DNA of 16,153 nucleotides from Candidatus Poseidoniaceae archaeon (GTDB lineage: Archaea > Thermoplasmatota > Poseidoniia > Poseidoniales > Poseidoniaceae): positions 1 to 16,153 of the forward strand of contig JAKURJ010000024.1 in the NCBI GenBank assembly GCA_022452125.1. The letters run 5' to 3'. The notes below the pieces were generated by a model that did no database searches, was not told the origin of the DNA, and saw nothing but the letters and a program-made list of their open reading frames with translations. The first letter of the stretch is position 1, and each line of letters begins with the position of its first letter. Of the stretch, positions 1-7,210 are shown piece by piece. Position numbers and translations under genes: made by a program.

Positions 1-535
1 ATCCTAGCATACCTACTAGCATCAAAGCACCTGCGCCCCATGTTGCAACCTTTGTTGCCATTTCTGGGACGCCGTCCATTGCATCAACACCAGCCATTGG
101 TAGAACCATGGTCAAAGTAATTAGTAGTGCACAGACAATTCCTGCCCACATACCAATAGTTCCGATCATTCCGCCAGTAGCCATGTCGCAGGCATCTTCG
201 CCGTCTTCACCTTCTAGATCGTCACACTGATCACTAAACGGCATTTCAACAGTCATAACCCCGTCGCTATCACAAGAAGCTGTGCCGCCTACTGCTGATT
301 CGGTGGCATCAATTGCATCCTCACATTCTGACTCTGTTACATCGGCGTCCAGTTCCATCCATGCATAATTCAACGCTGCACCGGATGTCATGCCCATTTC
401 ATCCGCAATTTCTTGTTCTTCATCGGATAAATCAGGAGTCAGCCAGGTACTACCCATAGCGCCCATGATTCCGAGTACGAGACATAGGGCCGACATAGCC
501 GCCATGACCATTCCTTTCATTTTTGCATCCATCAT
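1..535 (-). CDS. membrane protein with acidic Cys-containing loop, partial (3' end outside window)
   Basis: Not recognised as a named family. Reading the minus strand from the ATG at 535 gives about 178 codons with no stop before the left edge, so the C-terminus is missing. The visible part has a Met-rich start and a first hydrophobic segment (about residues 7-30), a roughly 85-residue strongly Asp/Glu-rich segment with four cysteines, and then two more hydrophobic segments (about 117-145 and from about 162). The acidic loop between helices 1 and 2 is probably extracytoplasmic, and its four Cys could form two disulfides (inference). The start could instead be the in-frame GTG at 544, three codons upstream. 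The 94-bp gap to the zinc-ribbon gene holds a TATATGAG-like stretch near 592-599 that might be its promoter, but this is weak. Confidence 0.7.
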   Translation of the reverse strand, partial: MMDAKMKGMVMAAMSALCLVLGIMGAMGSTWLTPDLSDEEQEIADEMGMTSGAALNYAWMELDADVTESECEDAIDATESAVGGTASCDSDGVMTVEMPFSDQCDDLEGEDGEDACDMATGGMIGTIGMWAGIVCALLITLTMVLPMAGVDAMDGVPEMATKVATWGAGALMLVGMLG

Positions 536-629
536 TGTTTTCACATTCCCGAGGTCTTACCCTCAGGTGTCTATCCGACTCAATGAGTATATGAGTGTTG
601 TACCGGCAAAATAGATAGAAAATACGGTT

Positions 630-782
630 TCAAACTATCTTATGATTAGTCACAGTGCCGCAAACCGTGCAGTATACATTGATACCATTGATACGAGGAC
701 TTACTCCAGAAATGTCGATTTCCGCCCCGCAACGGCACTTGACTTTGGTCTGCATGTACGAGGGCAAGTGCTGCTTATTCAT
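630..782 (-). CDS. small zinc-ribbon protein (50 aa)
   Basis: This is a short ORF that conventional length cut-offs miss. The minus-strand ATG at 780-782 opens 50 codons ending in TGA at 630-632. The product has four cysteines in zinc-ribbon order: C16-R-C18-G, then a 19-residue spacer, then C38-x-x-C41-G. Apart from a lysine-containing N-terminus it is essentially one zinc knuckle pair. The two Cys pairs sit in short turns typical of Zn-ribbons in RNA polymerase subunits, ribosomal proteins and small nucleic-acid-binding proteins. It starts 14 nt after the stop of the Trm5-like methyltransferase on the same strand, so the two are probably cotranscribed. That context suggests an RNA or translation role, which is inference. 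The overlapping plus-strand ORF (655-867) has no family features. Confidence 0.72.
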   Translation of the reverse strand: MNKQHLPSYMQTKVKCRCGAEIDISGVSPRINGINVYCTVCGTVTNHKIV

Positions 783-796
783 GAAATCAACGGAAA

Positions 797-1828
797 CTAA
801 CTTCGAACCAAGTGAACTTCAATACCTACATATTCAATATTTGATGCATAAGATTTCTTTGATTTGACCTCCAAAGAAAGTACTTCTGATTTTGAAAGGT
901 GGTTACGAATTTCTGCTTCCGCGTCCTGCAAAGATTCGGCCGGGATAATTGCCCATCCTCTGATTGCAACCTCTTGTCCTTTCTTGAGAAGCCCCAGTAG
1001 ATGGGGGATGTGTTCAATACAATCATGAGGTAGATTCACCAAAAGCAGGTCGCAACATTCTGGTAATTCGGCGGACAGAGTGAGTGCATCGGCACACCTA
1101 GTATGCTGATTGGGTAAGTTCAACTGAAGTAATTCTGCAGCGTGTGGGTTAAGATCGCTGGCATATATTTCATCAACAATTTCTGGCAATTTGGTTAGCG
1201 GAACCAAAGCAGGACCAACGCCTGCATAAGGGTCGCATACCGATATTCTACGTCCGAGTTTCAGTGAGAGATTCCTAGCACATTCGATAGTCTCCAGCCT
1301 TTCATTAGCTAATCTGGGCGAATAGTACACTAGTCCCGGGTCTGTCCAAAACACGTTGCCGTGCTCCCTTACCCTGGTCCTTGTTGATTCTGTTTCATCG
1401 GCCGCTAATACGGCTAGGTCCCTAACGCGGAAATTTCCCTTCACTCCATTATCCGCGCATACAATTCTTGCACTAGGATGTTGAGCGATCATCGCTTCGC
1501 CTATGGATTTAGAATAAGGTTCCAACTCATCAGGGATTTTTACAATAATCACATCGCCGATTTGGTCGTGACTCATCGGCAACAACTCTCGTAAAGCAAC
1601 AGGAATATCTTCTGAAATCCTTTCAGTCCAGTGCTTGGGTCCGGAAGTTAGAGGTTCGAGTTCAATCATTTCTAATTCGTCAATCTTAGATGGAGCCCCT
1701 TCACTAAGCGGTATACCCGTGAATTCTCCCAATTTGTGAATGCCGTGCCCTTCTGCTAGCCAGCCATTACTAGCTAATTTGTCTCTCCAGAGAGAAGTTT
1801 CTCTCCTCGGCACTCTCAAATGGCGCAT
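797..1828 (-). CDS. Trm5/TYW2-like class I SAM-dependent tRNA methyltransferase
   Basis: Probably modifies guanosine 37 of tRNA, either as a Trm5-type tRNA (guanine37-N1)-methyltransferase or as a related TYW2/Taw2-type aminocarboxypropyl transferase of the wyosine pathway. With the start at 1828 it has 343 residues, close to archaeal Trm5. The order matches the family: a small N-terminal domain opening with LRVPRRE, a linker, the signature ending in YYSPRLANER (about 168-177), then the Rossmann core with SAM motif DPYAGVGP (199-206), the acidic motif DLNP (225-228) and NLP (265-267). Earlier in-frame starts (ATG 1867, or 1933) would run into the divergent dphB gene. The ATG at 1867 shares the tetranucleotide CATG with the dphB start. 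The 1828 start is preferred because the family homology begins there. The zinc-ribbon gene follows after 14 nt. Trm5 versus TYW2 cannot be settled by eye. Confidence 0.85.
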   Translation of the reverse strand: MRHLRVPRRETSLWRDKLASNGWLAEGHGIHKLGEFTGIPLSEGAPSKIDELEMIELEPLTSGPKHWTERISEDIPVALRELLPMSHDQIGDVIIVKIPDELEPYSKSIGEAMIAQHPSARIVCADNGVKGNFRVRDLAVLAADETESTRTRVREHGNVFWTDPGLVYYSPRLANERLETIECARNLSLKLGRRISVCDPYAGVGPALVPLTKLPEIVDEIYASDLNPHAAELLQLNLPNQHTRCADALTLSAELPECCDLLLVNLPHDCIEHIPHLLGLLKKGQEVAIRGWAIIPAESLQDAEAEIRNHLSKSEVLSLEVKSKKSYASNIEYVGIEVHLVRS

Positions 1829-1865
1829 GTCCTTCGCCACACCCACAGGAGCGTGAGGTTTGAGC

Positions 1866-2714
1866 ATGGCGGCTGGATTAATTCTTATTGGAATGGGTCC
1901 GGGGGGCGTTAATGGAATGACGCGCTCTGCCATTGAAGCAGCAAAAAACGCAGACTATCGACGCTATGAGGCTTACACTGCCTTGTGGAGCCAAGAATCT
2001 CTAGAAGGTCTTGAAAATGAAATTGGAGAAATCCAGAAAGTAATGCGTCCTGAAGTAGAAGAGCCGGTTGAATTACTTGAGTTGGCAAAACAATCCAGTG
2101 TTGCTTTGCTAATAGTTGGCGACCCGCTGCAAGCGACCACTCATGTCGACTTGCAATTACAAGCTTTGGAAGCAGGAGTAACCTGTTCAGTGATTCATGG
2201 AATTTCAATTACAGGTCTTGTCACCGGAGCAATTGGCCTATCCAATTACCGATTTGGGCGGCAAACCACGCTGACATATCCCTACGGAGGTTGGGTTGCT
2301 ACCTCTCCCTTAGAAGTAATTGCAATGAATAGATATCAGGGGTTGCACACTCTTGCTCTGCTCGATTTAGACCCAACTGGTGAAGGCGTTGGAGGGCAGG
2401 TTCCAATGCAACCGAAAGATGCTGCTAATGCAATGACAATGATGTCAGAAAAGTTATCCGATTCAATTCAAGAGATGCCTGATGATTCGGTTTTGGATAA
2501 AATGCGAATTGAAGCTTGCAAGCAAATATGCCAAGGTATTGATGATTTGATGGTGGTGCTGTGTAGTGATATGGGCACGCCAGAACAGAATATTACATAC
2601 TGCAAATTGGGTGATTTATCGAGTGCAAAAATGGGCAGATTGCATAGTCTGGTTATTCCTGCAAACCCTGGCGATGTTGAACAAACAGCATTGAGTCGCT
2701 GGGGGAAGAAGTGA
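1866..2714 (+). CDS. dphB: diphthine synthase (Dph5/DphB)
   Basis: SAM-dependent methyltransferase that methylates the modified histidine of elongation factor 2 during diphthamide synthesis, in the cytoplasm. The 282-residue product begins with the tetrapyrrole-methylase-fold glycine motif GMGPGG and then YEAYT. It carries the Dph5 hallmark GDPLQATTH (about residues 80-88), HGISI and the YRFGRQTTLTYP segment, and is of normal family length. The ATG at 1866 places the first beta strand at the N-terminus as in homologues; the TTG at 1860 adds only two residues. It diverges from the Trm5-like gene with 37 bp between starts. Its stop is followed after 26 nt by the next gene (or overlaps it as GTGA if a GTG start at 2711 is used), suggesting cotranscription. 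Confidence 0.93.
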   Translation: MAAGLILIGMGPGGVNGMTRSAIEAAKNADYRRYEAYTALWSQESLEGLENEIGEIQKVMRPEVEEPVELLELAKQSSVALLIVGDPLQATTHVDLQLQALEAGVTCSVIHGISITGLVTGAIGLSNYRFGRQTTLTYPYGGWVATSPLEVIAMNRYQGLHTLALLDLDPTGEGVGGQVPMQPKDAANAMTMMSEKLSDSIQEMPDDSVLDKMRIEACKQICQGIDDLMVVLCSDMGTPEQNITYCKLGDLSSAKMGRLHSLVIPANPGDVEQTALSRWGKK

Positions 2715-2740
2715 ACAGGGGGCGACTGCTCCGAGGTTCA

Positions 2741-4417
2741 ATGGCGAGGCCAGCGCAGGTTGAATTTCCAGGTCAGAAGCGCCAGCGTATGCGTATGCGT
2801 GGCACGAAACAGGCCAATTTAGACACTCAAAAACGTCTGCGCAAAAACCTCGATACCCTTCTCGAGGAAGGTGAATCTCTACTCCCGGCAATGACATGGA
2901 CTGGGAAATTGAAATGGGGACGAACCGACCCTGTGACAAAAACGCTACGAGACTTGAGAAAGGTTCTCGACAAGCGCCATGATAGAAAGTGGCTGGCTAA
3001 GCGAATGATGGCTAAGCGCGGGGATGATGTTGGCAAGGCGCTCGCAGGTTCGCTCATGGCAGCACATGACGAAGATATTTCGCTGGTCGGAAATTACAGC
3101 CATCAGTCATTCGGCAAGGCCTCATTTGTTCGAAGAGGCGATGGAAAAGTAGCATACCAAGCGGGAATTCAAAACCACCACATGCCCACTCTTCGAATGC
3201 TTCCTTGGGAGGACCATGCGAAAAGAGGGTACTTCTTTTTCTCATGGAAAGGAGGGTTTGTCTGCACTGGCCCGGAGCCTGATATACCTGAAGGTTGGTT
3301 AGATGATGTCCTCAAGAGATCTAGGTTCAACTTCAATAATGAAGGAAATATTTGGGCAACCGAGGGTTTGGAAATAAGCGCCATAGCTGATGATGAAATG
3401 TCTGGTGGAGGATATCTTGTAATGAATTTCATCGATGGAAGTAAAGTTGCCATTGGATTTGACAAATTGGAGACTGCTAAAGGTAAGACATCTTTCATCC
3501 ACGACCTGGCCCTGTCTATGCTTCCTCCGAATCTTTCCACAGTAATGACGCCAGATGCAATTTGGTTCCCCGAAGGGGCTTCACGTGACGGCGCTCGGGA
3601 TGCATTAGACCGGGTGTTGGATGCATGGATGGGTCTAACTCTGAATGAGGGGTCAATTTCCAAGCGAGCTAAGCTAGCAGTACTACACAACCTCAATGAG
3701 GGGTTCATTGTCGGTGAGAAATGGTTTGAATCGGCCGATGATGCTGTGCAAGAATTGAATGGTTCCTCTTCAGAAAAAGAATTGGCGCTAATGTTGATGA
3801 AAGAGGCTAGCGGCTCAGGAATCAGGATTTCAAAGGGTGGAGAGATTAACGAAAGGGGCGGCGACGCGCTTGAAATCGCTGCTACATCATGTAATGACGT
3901 TTTATCTGGCCTGTGGGAAGAGCATGGGCTTGCTGGTCTAGTCGGAATTGGCATTGAAGAAGATGAAGCAGAAGATTTGTGGATTGCTCAATGTAACAAA
4001 AAGCGAGCTTTCGGTAAATTCTTGAAAGACATTGAATCACAGAGGGCAAAGGCAGATATCACCAAGAAATTCCCTTACCGTAAAGGAAAGGTCCCGGGCC
4101 CTGTAGGAATGATTCACGACCTAACAATCACTGGTTTGGTTGAAGGAATGGGTAAAGCAGAAAAAATGGCCCTTTCCAAAAAATCCGGTATTGATGAAGA
4201 GGCTGCTTCCTGGGCTTGGCTAATGGCGGCTGGAAAATCTGGTGGGCAAGAATGGCAATTCTCTTCGAACGCTAGAGACAAAGGAAGCGCATGGAGTCCA
4301 GCGGCTATTGAAGTTTGGAATGCTGGAAAATCGTTAGTCGAAGGTCAAGATGTCGATTACAAATCTTGCCTAGAGTCACTTAGAGCCTCCTGTGGACAAA
4401 TCGAAGATTTACCTTAA
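2741..4417 (+). CDS. uncharacterised 558-aa protein with basic N-terminus, cotranscribed with dphB
   Basis: Not recognised. The first ~98 residues are very basic (about 27 Lys/Arg, including an alternating Arg/Met stretch and a KRLRK cluster), which would suit RNA or ribosome binding (inference). The rest is acidic-to-neutral, soluble, with no signal peptide or membrane segment. It mixes Gly/aromatic, strand-like stretches (about 145-275) with helical segments in the C-terminal half. No Walker, SAM-binding or Cys-cluster motif is evident, and it lacks the PP-loop SGGKDS motif expected of Dph6. ATG 2741 is chosen because GAGG lies four bases upstream at 2733-2736; a GTG at 2711 overlapping the dphB stop is the alternative. 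The stop TAA (4415-4417) directly abuts the stop of the convergent PLP-enzyme gene. Probably lineage-specific. Confidence 0.85.
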   Translation: MARPAQVEFPGQKRQRMRMRGTKQANLDTQKRLRKNLDTLLEEGESLLPAMTWTGKLKWGRTDPVTKTLRDLRKVLDKRHDRKWLAKRMMAKRGDDVGKALAGSLMAAHDEDISLVGNYSHQSFGKASFVRRGDGKVAYQAGIQNHHMPTLRMLPWEDHAKRGYFFFSWKGGFVCTGPEPDIPEGWLDDVLKRSRFNFNNEGNIWATEGLEISAIADDEMSGGGYLVMNFIDGSKVAIGFDKLETAKGKTSFIHDLALSMLPPNLSTVMTPDAIWFPEGASRDGARDALDRVLDAWMGLTLNEGSISKRAKLAVLHNLNEGFIVGEKWFESADDAVQELNGSSSEKELALMLMKEASGSGIRISKGGEINERGGDALEIAATSCNDVLSGLWEEHGLAGLVGIGIEEDEAEDLWIAQCNKKRAFGKFLKDIESQRAKADITKKFPYRKGKVPGPVGMIHDLTITGLVEGMGKAEKMALSKKSGIDEEAASWAWLMAAGKSGGQEWQFSSNARDKGSAWSPAAIEVWNAGKSLVEGQDVDYKSCLESLRASCGQIEDLP

Positions 4418-5587
4418 TCACAGCATGTCCAAAGAGTTTGAAATATCGCTCCAAAGGTCTTCGACGTCTTCGATTCCGATTGACATTCTAACGAAGCCTC
4501 TGCCCAAGCCTGCCGCAATTCTAACATCTTCAGGGATGAACATGTGAGATGAATTGAAAGGGCATTCAACCAAACTTTCCACGCCCCCTAGACTGGTTGC
4601 TTCAAAGATGATGTCTAGGCCGCGCATGAATTTGAGAGCGGCTTCGTCTCCTCCTTTGACTGTAAATGCAATCATTCCCGTTCCTTTAGGAATTGTTCTC
4701 TTTGCTAACTCATAATCTCTGTGAGATTGTAATGAAGGATGGTGGACTACTTCTATCATGTCGTGTGCTTCTAGTCGCTTTGCAATTTCTGCTGCATTAG
4801 AGCAATGGATTGGCATGCGCGCTGCGAGGGTTCTGATTCCTCTCTCAAGCAAGTAGCAATTGTGAGGATCTGGTGAGCCTCCAAAGTGAACCTTTTTGAT
4901 GAACATTGCAGCGATTAAATCTGCTCTACCAACTACTGCGCCACCAACAATGTCGGAATGGCCGCCCAAATATTTGGTAGTAGAATGAATGACTAAATCG
5001 GCACCCATTGTAATTGGTTGGCAGCCCCAGGGCGACGCAAATGTATTGTCAATAACCAGCAACAGATTGTGCTTTTTAGCGATAGCAGACATTGCCTCAA
5101 TGTCACATATCTTGATTACAGGATTGGTGATTGTTTCAATGTAGAGCATTTTGGTATTCTCTTGGATAGCTGCCTCGTAGGAGGAAGGGTCTTGCATATC
5201 TGCCATGGTAGTAGATATTCCAAATCGAGGTAATTCTTCGGTCATCAGGCCATATGTTCCACCATAGACATCGGAACTCGCAACTATGTGGTCGCCTTGC
5301 GATAGTAATCCCATCAATGTAGTAGAAATTGCTGCCATGCCGCTAGCGAATAATTCTCCATCTTCAGCGCCTTCTAGAGCACATATTTTCTCAACCACTG
5401 CTTCGGAGTTGACGCTTGATAGTCTCGCATAGAGAAGGGTGTGCTGTGCTCCAGCAGCCCAACCTGCGTATCTCTCATCGGTTAATTGATAGGTGGATGA
5501 TTGGAAAATCGGTGTATTGACTGCTCCTTCGATGTGCTGCGTTCCTGCGTGGACTGCGTTCGTCGAAAACTTCCTTTTGTCGGCCAT
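4418..5587 (-). CDS. Cys/Met-metabolism PLP enzyme (cystathionine gamma-lyase / gamma-synthase family)
   Basis: PLP-dependent transsulfuration enzyme acting on cystathionine or an O-acylated homoserine. The 389-residue length fits cystathionine gamma-lyase/gamma-synthase better than the longer O-acetylhomoserine sulfhydrylases. Visible family features are the N-terminal AVHAG...NTPIFQSSTY, the LYAR segment, VYGGTYG, IETITNP, DNTFASP, and the Schiff-base lysine in HSTTKYLGGHSD (Lys205). The C-terminal part carries SLGGVESL and VRMSIGIEDVEDL. The ATG at 5587 has GGAG six bases upstream; a TTG at 5599 would add four residues and remove that site. The gene diverges from an Lrp/AsnC regulator that may control it. 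Its stop abuts the stop of the convergent 558-aa gene. Lyase versus synthase cannot be decided from sequence alone. Confidence 0.9.
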   Translation of the reverse strand: MADKRKFSTNAVHAGTQHIEGAVNTPIFQSSTYQLTDERYAGWAAGAQHTLLYARLSSVNSEAVVEKICALEGAEDGELFASGMAAISTTLMGLLSQGDHIVASSDVYGGTYGLMTEELPRFGISTTMADMQDPSSYEAAIQENTKMLYIETITNPVIKICDIEAMSAIAKKHNLLLVIDNTFASPWGCQPITMGADLVIHSTTKYLGGHSDIVGGAVVGRADLIAAMFIKKVHFGGSPDPHNCYLLERGIRTLAARMPIHCSNAAEIAKRLEAHDMIEVVHHPSLQSHRDYELAKRTIPKGTGMIAFTVKGGDEAALKFMRGLDIIFEATSLGGVESLVECPFNSSHMFIPEDVRIAAGLGRGFVRMSIGIEDVEDLWSDISNSLDML

Positions 5588-5685
5588 ATCTATCTCCAAA
5601 CTACTGTTGGCGACTAATGCACATCAACAATTCGCAATAATTGTCGGGCGGATGTCGGAAAATACCCCTATTTCCACTGTAATTA

Positions 5686-5700
5686 CCGTCAATATGACGG
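5686..5700. promoter_or_regulatory. 15-bp inverted repeat, candidate Lrp-family operator
   Basis: Perfect 6-3-6 inverted repeat CCGTCA-ATA-TGACGG lying 17 to 31 bp upstream of the ATG of the Lrp/AsnC regulator. That gene shows no Shine-Dalgarno sequence. If its mRNA is leaderless, the AATAT in the middle of the repeat sits where an archaeal TATA element would be (about -26), so a bound regulator would block TBP. Length and symmetry match Lrp-family sites. The repeat is seen; operator function is inferred. Confidence 0.5.
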
Positions 5701-5716
5701 AATCATTGAAAATGTA

Positions 5717-6190
5717 ATGACTATTCGTTTGTCTATGAAACTAGATTCTAACGATTTGAAGCTGATTGAATTGTTGAAACAGGATTCTCGCGCTTCTGTG
5801 ACTTCATTGGCTGATAAATTGGGAGTTGCTAGAGTAACAACCCATGATAGGATGGTTCGGTTGAAGCGCGAGGGGGTCATTCGAAGATATACAGTAGATA
5901 TCGATGCGAAGGCCTGGGGTTACGATTTACGAGCATTTATCTTCGCTCGCTGTGAAAGAGGTAATGTGGATAGACGCGACATTGCAATGAAGATTTGCGA
6001 ATTCCCATACGTTGTTCGTTGTAATGTGGTGGCAGGAGATTGGGACCTTCTAATCGAAGTCGTTAGCCCTTCAATGGATTCCCTAGGAGATGCCATTCTC
6101 GATGGCTTGTCGAAAGTAGGAGGTATTGCAAGCACGCAAACCATGGTTTCCTTCTACGATTATTCAGGGCCGGCTTCCTCATTAAGATGA
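5717..6190 (+). CDS. Lrp/AsnC family transcriptional regulator
   Basis: 157-residue DNA-binding regulator, typical Lrp size. The N-terminal winged helix-turn-helix (about residues 8-60) contains LKLIELLKQDSRAS, LADKLGVARVTTHDR and the wing ending in GVIRRYTVDID. The C-terminal half is the RAM/ligand-binding alpha-beta domain, with VVRCNVVAGDWDLLIEV and a closing strand TQTMVSFYDY. Start 5717 is the first ATG; an ATG at 5735 (MKLDSNDLKL) is possible. A perfect inverted repeat covers its presumed promoter, so autoregulation is likely. The divergent transsulfuration enzyme is a plausible target, implying an amino-acid effector such as methionine or cysteine (inference). The last 31 bases overlap the end of the convergent EamA gene. 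Confidence 0.92.
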   Translation: MTIRLSMKLDSNDLKLIELLKQDSRASVTSLADKLGVARVTTHDRMVRLKREGVIRRYTVDIDAKAWGYDLRAFIFARCERGNVDRRDIAMKICEFPYVVRCNVVAGDWDLLIEVVSPSMDSLGDAILDGLSKVGGIASTQTMVSFYDYSGPASSLR

Positions 6191-7098
6191 GTGGCGCTAC
6201 TGGACTCGTCGAATTCGACGATTATGTTTCCAACCAATAGTAACAAGCCCATTGCAAGCCAAATTGATATGTCGACCATGTCTTGTTGCCAGCCGTAAAG
6301 CGTAGCCCAAACCGGTTCGAAAGAATAGATGATTGCTGCATGAGTAGGGTTGAGGTGCTTCTGGAAGATGTTTAGCATCAAAATACAAGCTAGTGACCCG
6401 AATAGTCCTAAGCACAAAAGTGGCAAAACCACACCGTCCTGCCACGCAGATTCGAATACCGATATTCCGCCTCCTGCAATTACTGCAATAATGCCTGCAC
6501 CCAAAACCAAAACTAAGAATGATGTAGAAGTCACTGCAATAGGATCTAGTTGCTTGGTTATTCGGTCAGTGTAAATGATGTGTAATGCAAAAAATAGTGC
6601 ACAAGCAACCGTGAGAAGTTCTCCTGTGCCCCATACAATGTGCGGTGGACCATCAATGAATCCGGCTCCAAAGGTTGCTAAAGCAACGCCCACAATCATC
6701 ATTCTAGTTGGCTTCCTATCGCTGATTTTGATTGACAAAATTGCAGTAAATACAACATAAAGCGAAGTCAAAAATGCAGATACTGAAGGGGTCACAGACT
6801 CTATTCCAATCATTTGCAGTACAAATCCTGCTAACATCAAACCCCCAAGAATCAGTCCCCCTTTCCAATCCTCTTTGGAAGTGAGTGCGGCTCTAGCTGT
6901 ACTTGAAAACGGAAGCAATGCCGCAAATGCAATGAAAAACCGGGCCGAGACGACAACGCCTACCACTGCCGTCGTTGAATACTGTGTAATTTCAGCATCG
7001 AGTGAATTCATTGCTTGTTTCATCCAAACAAATGTCCCTCCCCATAAGAGAGTGACGCCAAATAGGCCAAGCGCTGCTTGTTGTCGCTTTGTGGCCAT
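6160..7098 (-). CDS. EamA/DMT family transporter
   Basis: Ten-helix drug/metabolite-transporter superfamily membrane protein; members export or import amino acids, nucleosides or other metabolites, and the substrate cannot be read here. It has 312 residues with two tandem EamA repeats. The first begins with the characteristic LLWGGTFVWMKQAM; the second follows VWGTGELLTVACALFFALHIIYTDR and includes HAAIIYSFEPVWATLYGW, a typical EamA helix 9 signature. The tail is short and polar. The start ATG at 7098 follows a short AT-containing region shared with the divergent flavoprotein gene. The 3' end overlaps the convergent Lrp gene by 31 bases. The regulator next door may hint at an amino-acid-related substrate (weak inference). 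Confidence 0.9.
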   Translation of the reverse strand: MATKRQQAALGLFGVTLLWGGTFVWMKQAMNSLDAEITQYSTTAVVGVVVSARFFIAFAALLPFSSTARAALTSKEDWKGGLILGGLMLAGFVLQMIGIESVTPSVSAFLTSLYVVFTAILSIKISDRKPTRMMIVGVALATFGAGFIDGPPHIVWGTGELLTVACALFFALHIIYTDRITKQLDPIAVTSTSFLVLVLGAGIIAVIAGGGISVFESAWQDGVVLPLLCLGLFGSLACILMLNIFQKHLNPTHAAIIYSFEPVWATLYGWQQDMVDISIWLAMGLLLLVGNIIVEFDESSSATHLNEEAGPE

Positions 7099-7113
7099 AT
7101 TCGCTGGGCTTGA

Positions 7114-7154
7114 TAGTTACTTTTGATGATGGCGGTTTAGTTAGTATTAGTTAC
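7114..7154. repeat. three direct TAGTTA copies in a divergent promoter region
   Basis: TAGTTA occurs at 7114-7119, 7138-7143 and 7148-7153; the first and last are followed by C. Offsets are 24 and 10 bp, the latter about one helical turn. They lie in the 112-bp gap between the EamA gene and the flavoprotein gene. A CATATTATTG stretch at 7155-7164 could be a TATA element for the plus-strand gene. Possible regulator-binding sites; the evidence is only position and repetition in an AT-rich gap. Confidence 0.3.
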
Positions 7155-7210
7155 CATATTATTGCTGTTTTAGCACTACCCTCTTGTGCTTGGTGCGTTG
7201 TGTAGTCAAC

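Noticed and set aside
655..867. 70-aa plus-strand ORF at the methyltransferase/zinc-ribbon junction
   Set aside because: It lies opposite two better-supported genes, has no recognisable features, and the minus strand carries the conserved Cys pattern.
1828..1933. Longer N-termini of the Trm5-like protein (starts 1867 or 1933)
   Set aside because: They overlap the dphB start region; the added residues are Pro-rich and unlike the family, whose homology begins at about 1828.
3169..3954. 261-aa minus-strand ORF inside the 558-aa gene
   Set aside because: Ser/Pro-rich composition typical of an antisense shadow; no start context and the plus-strand gene fits the operon better.
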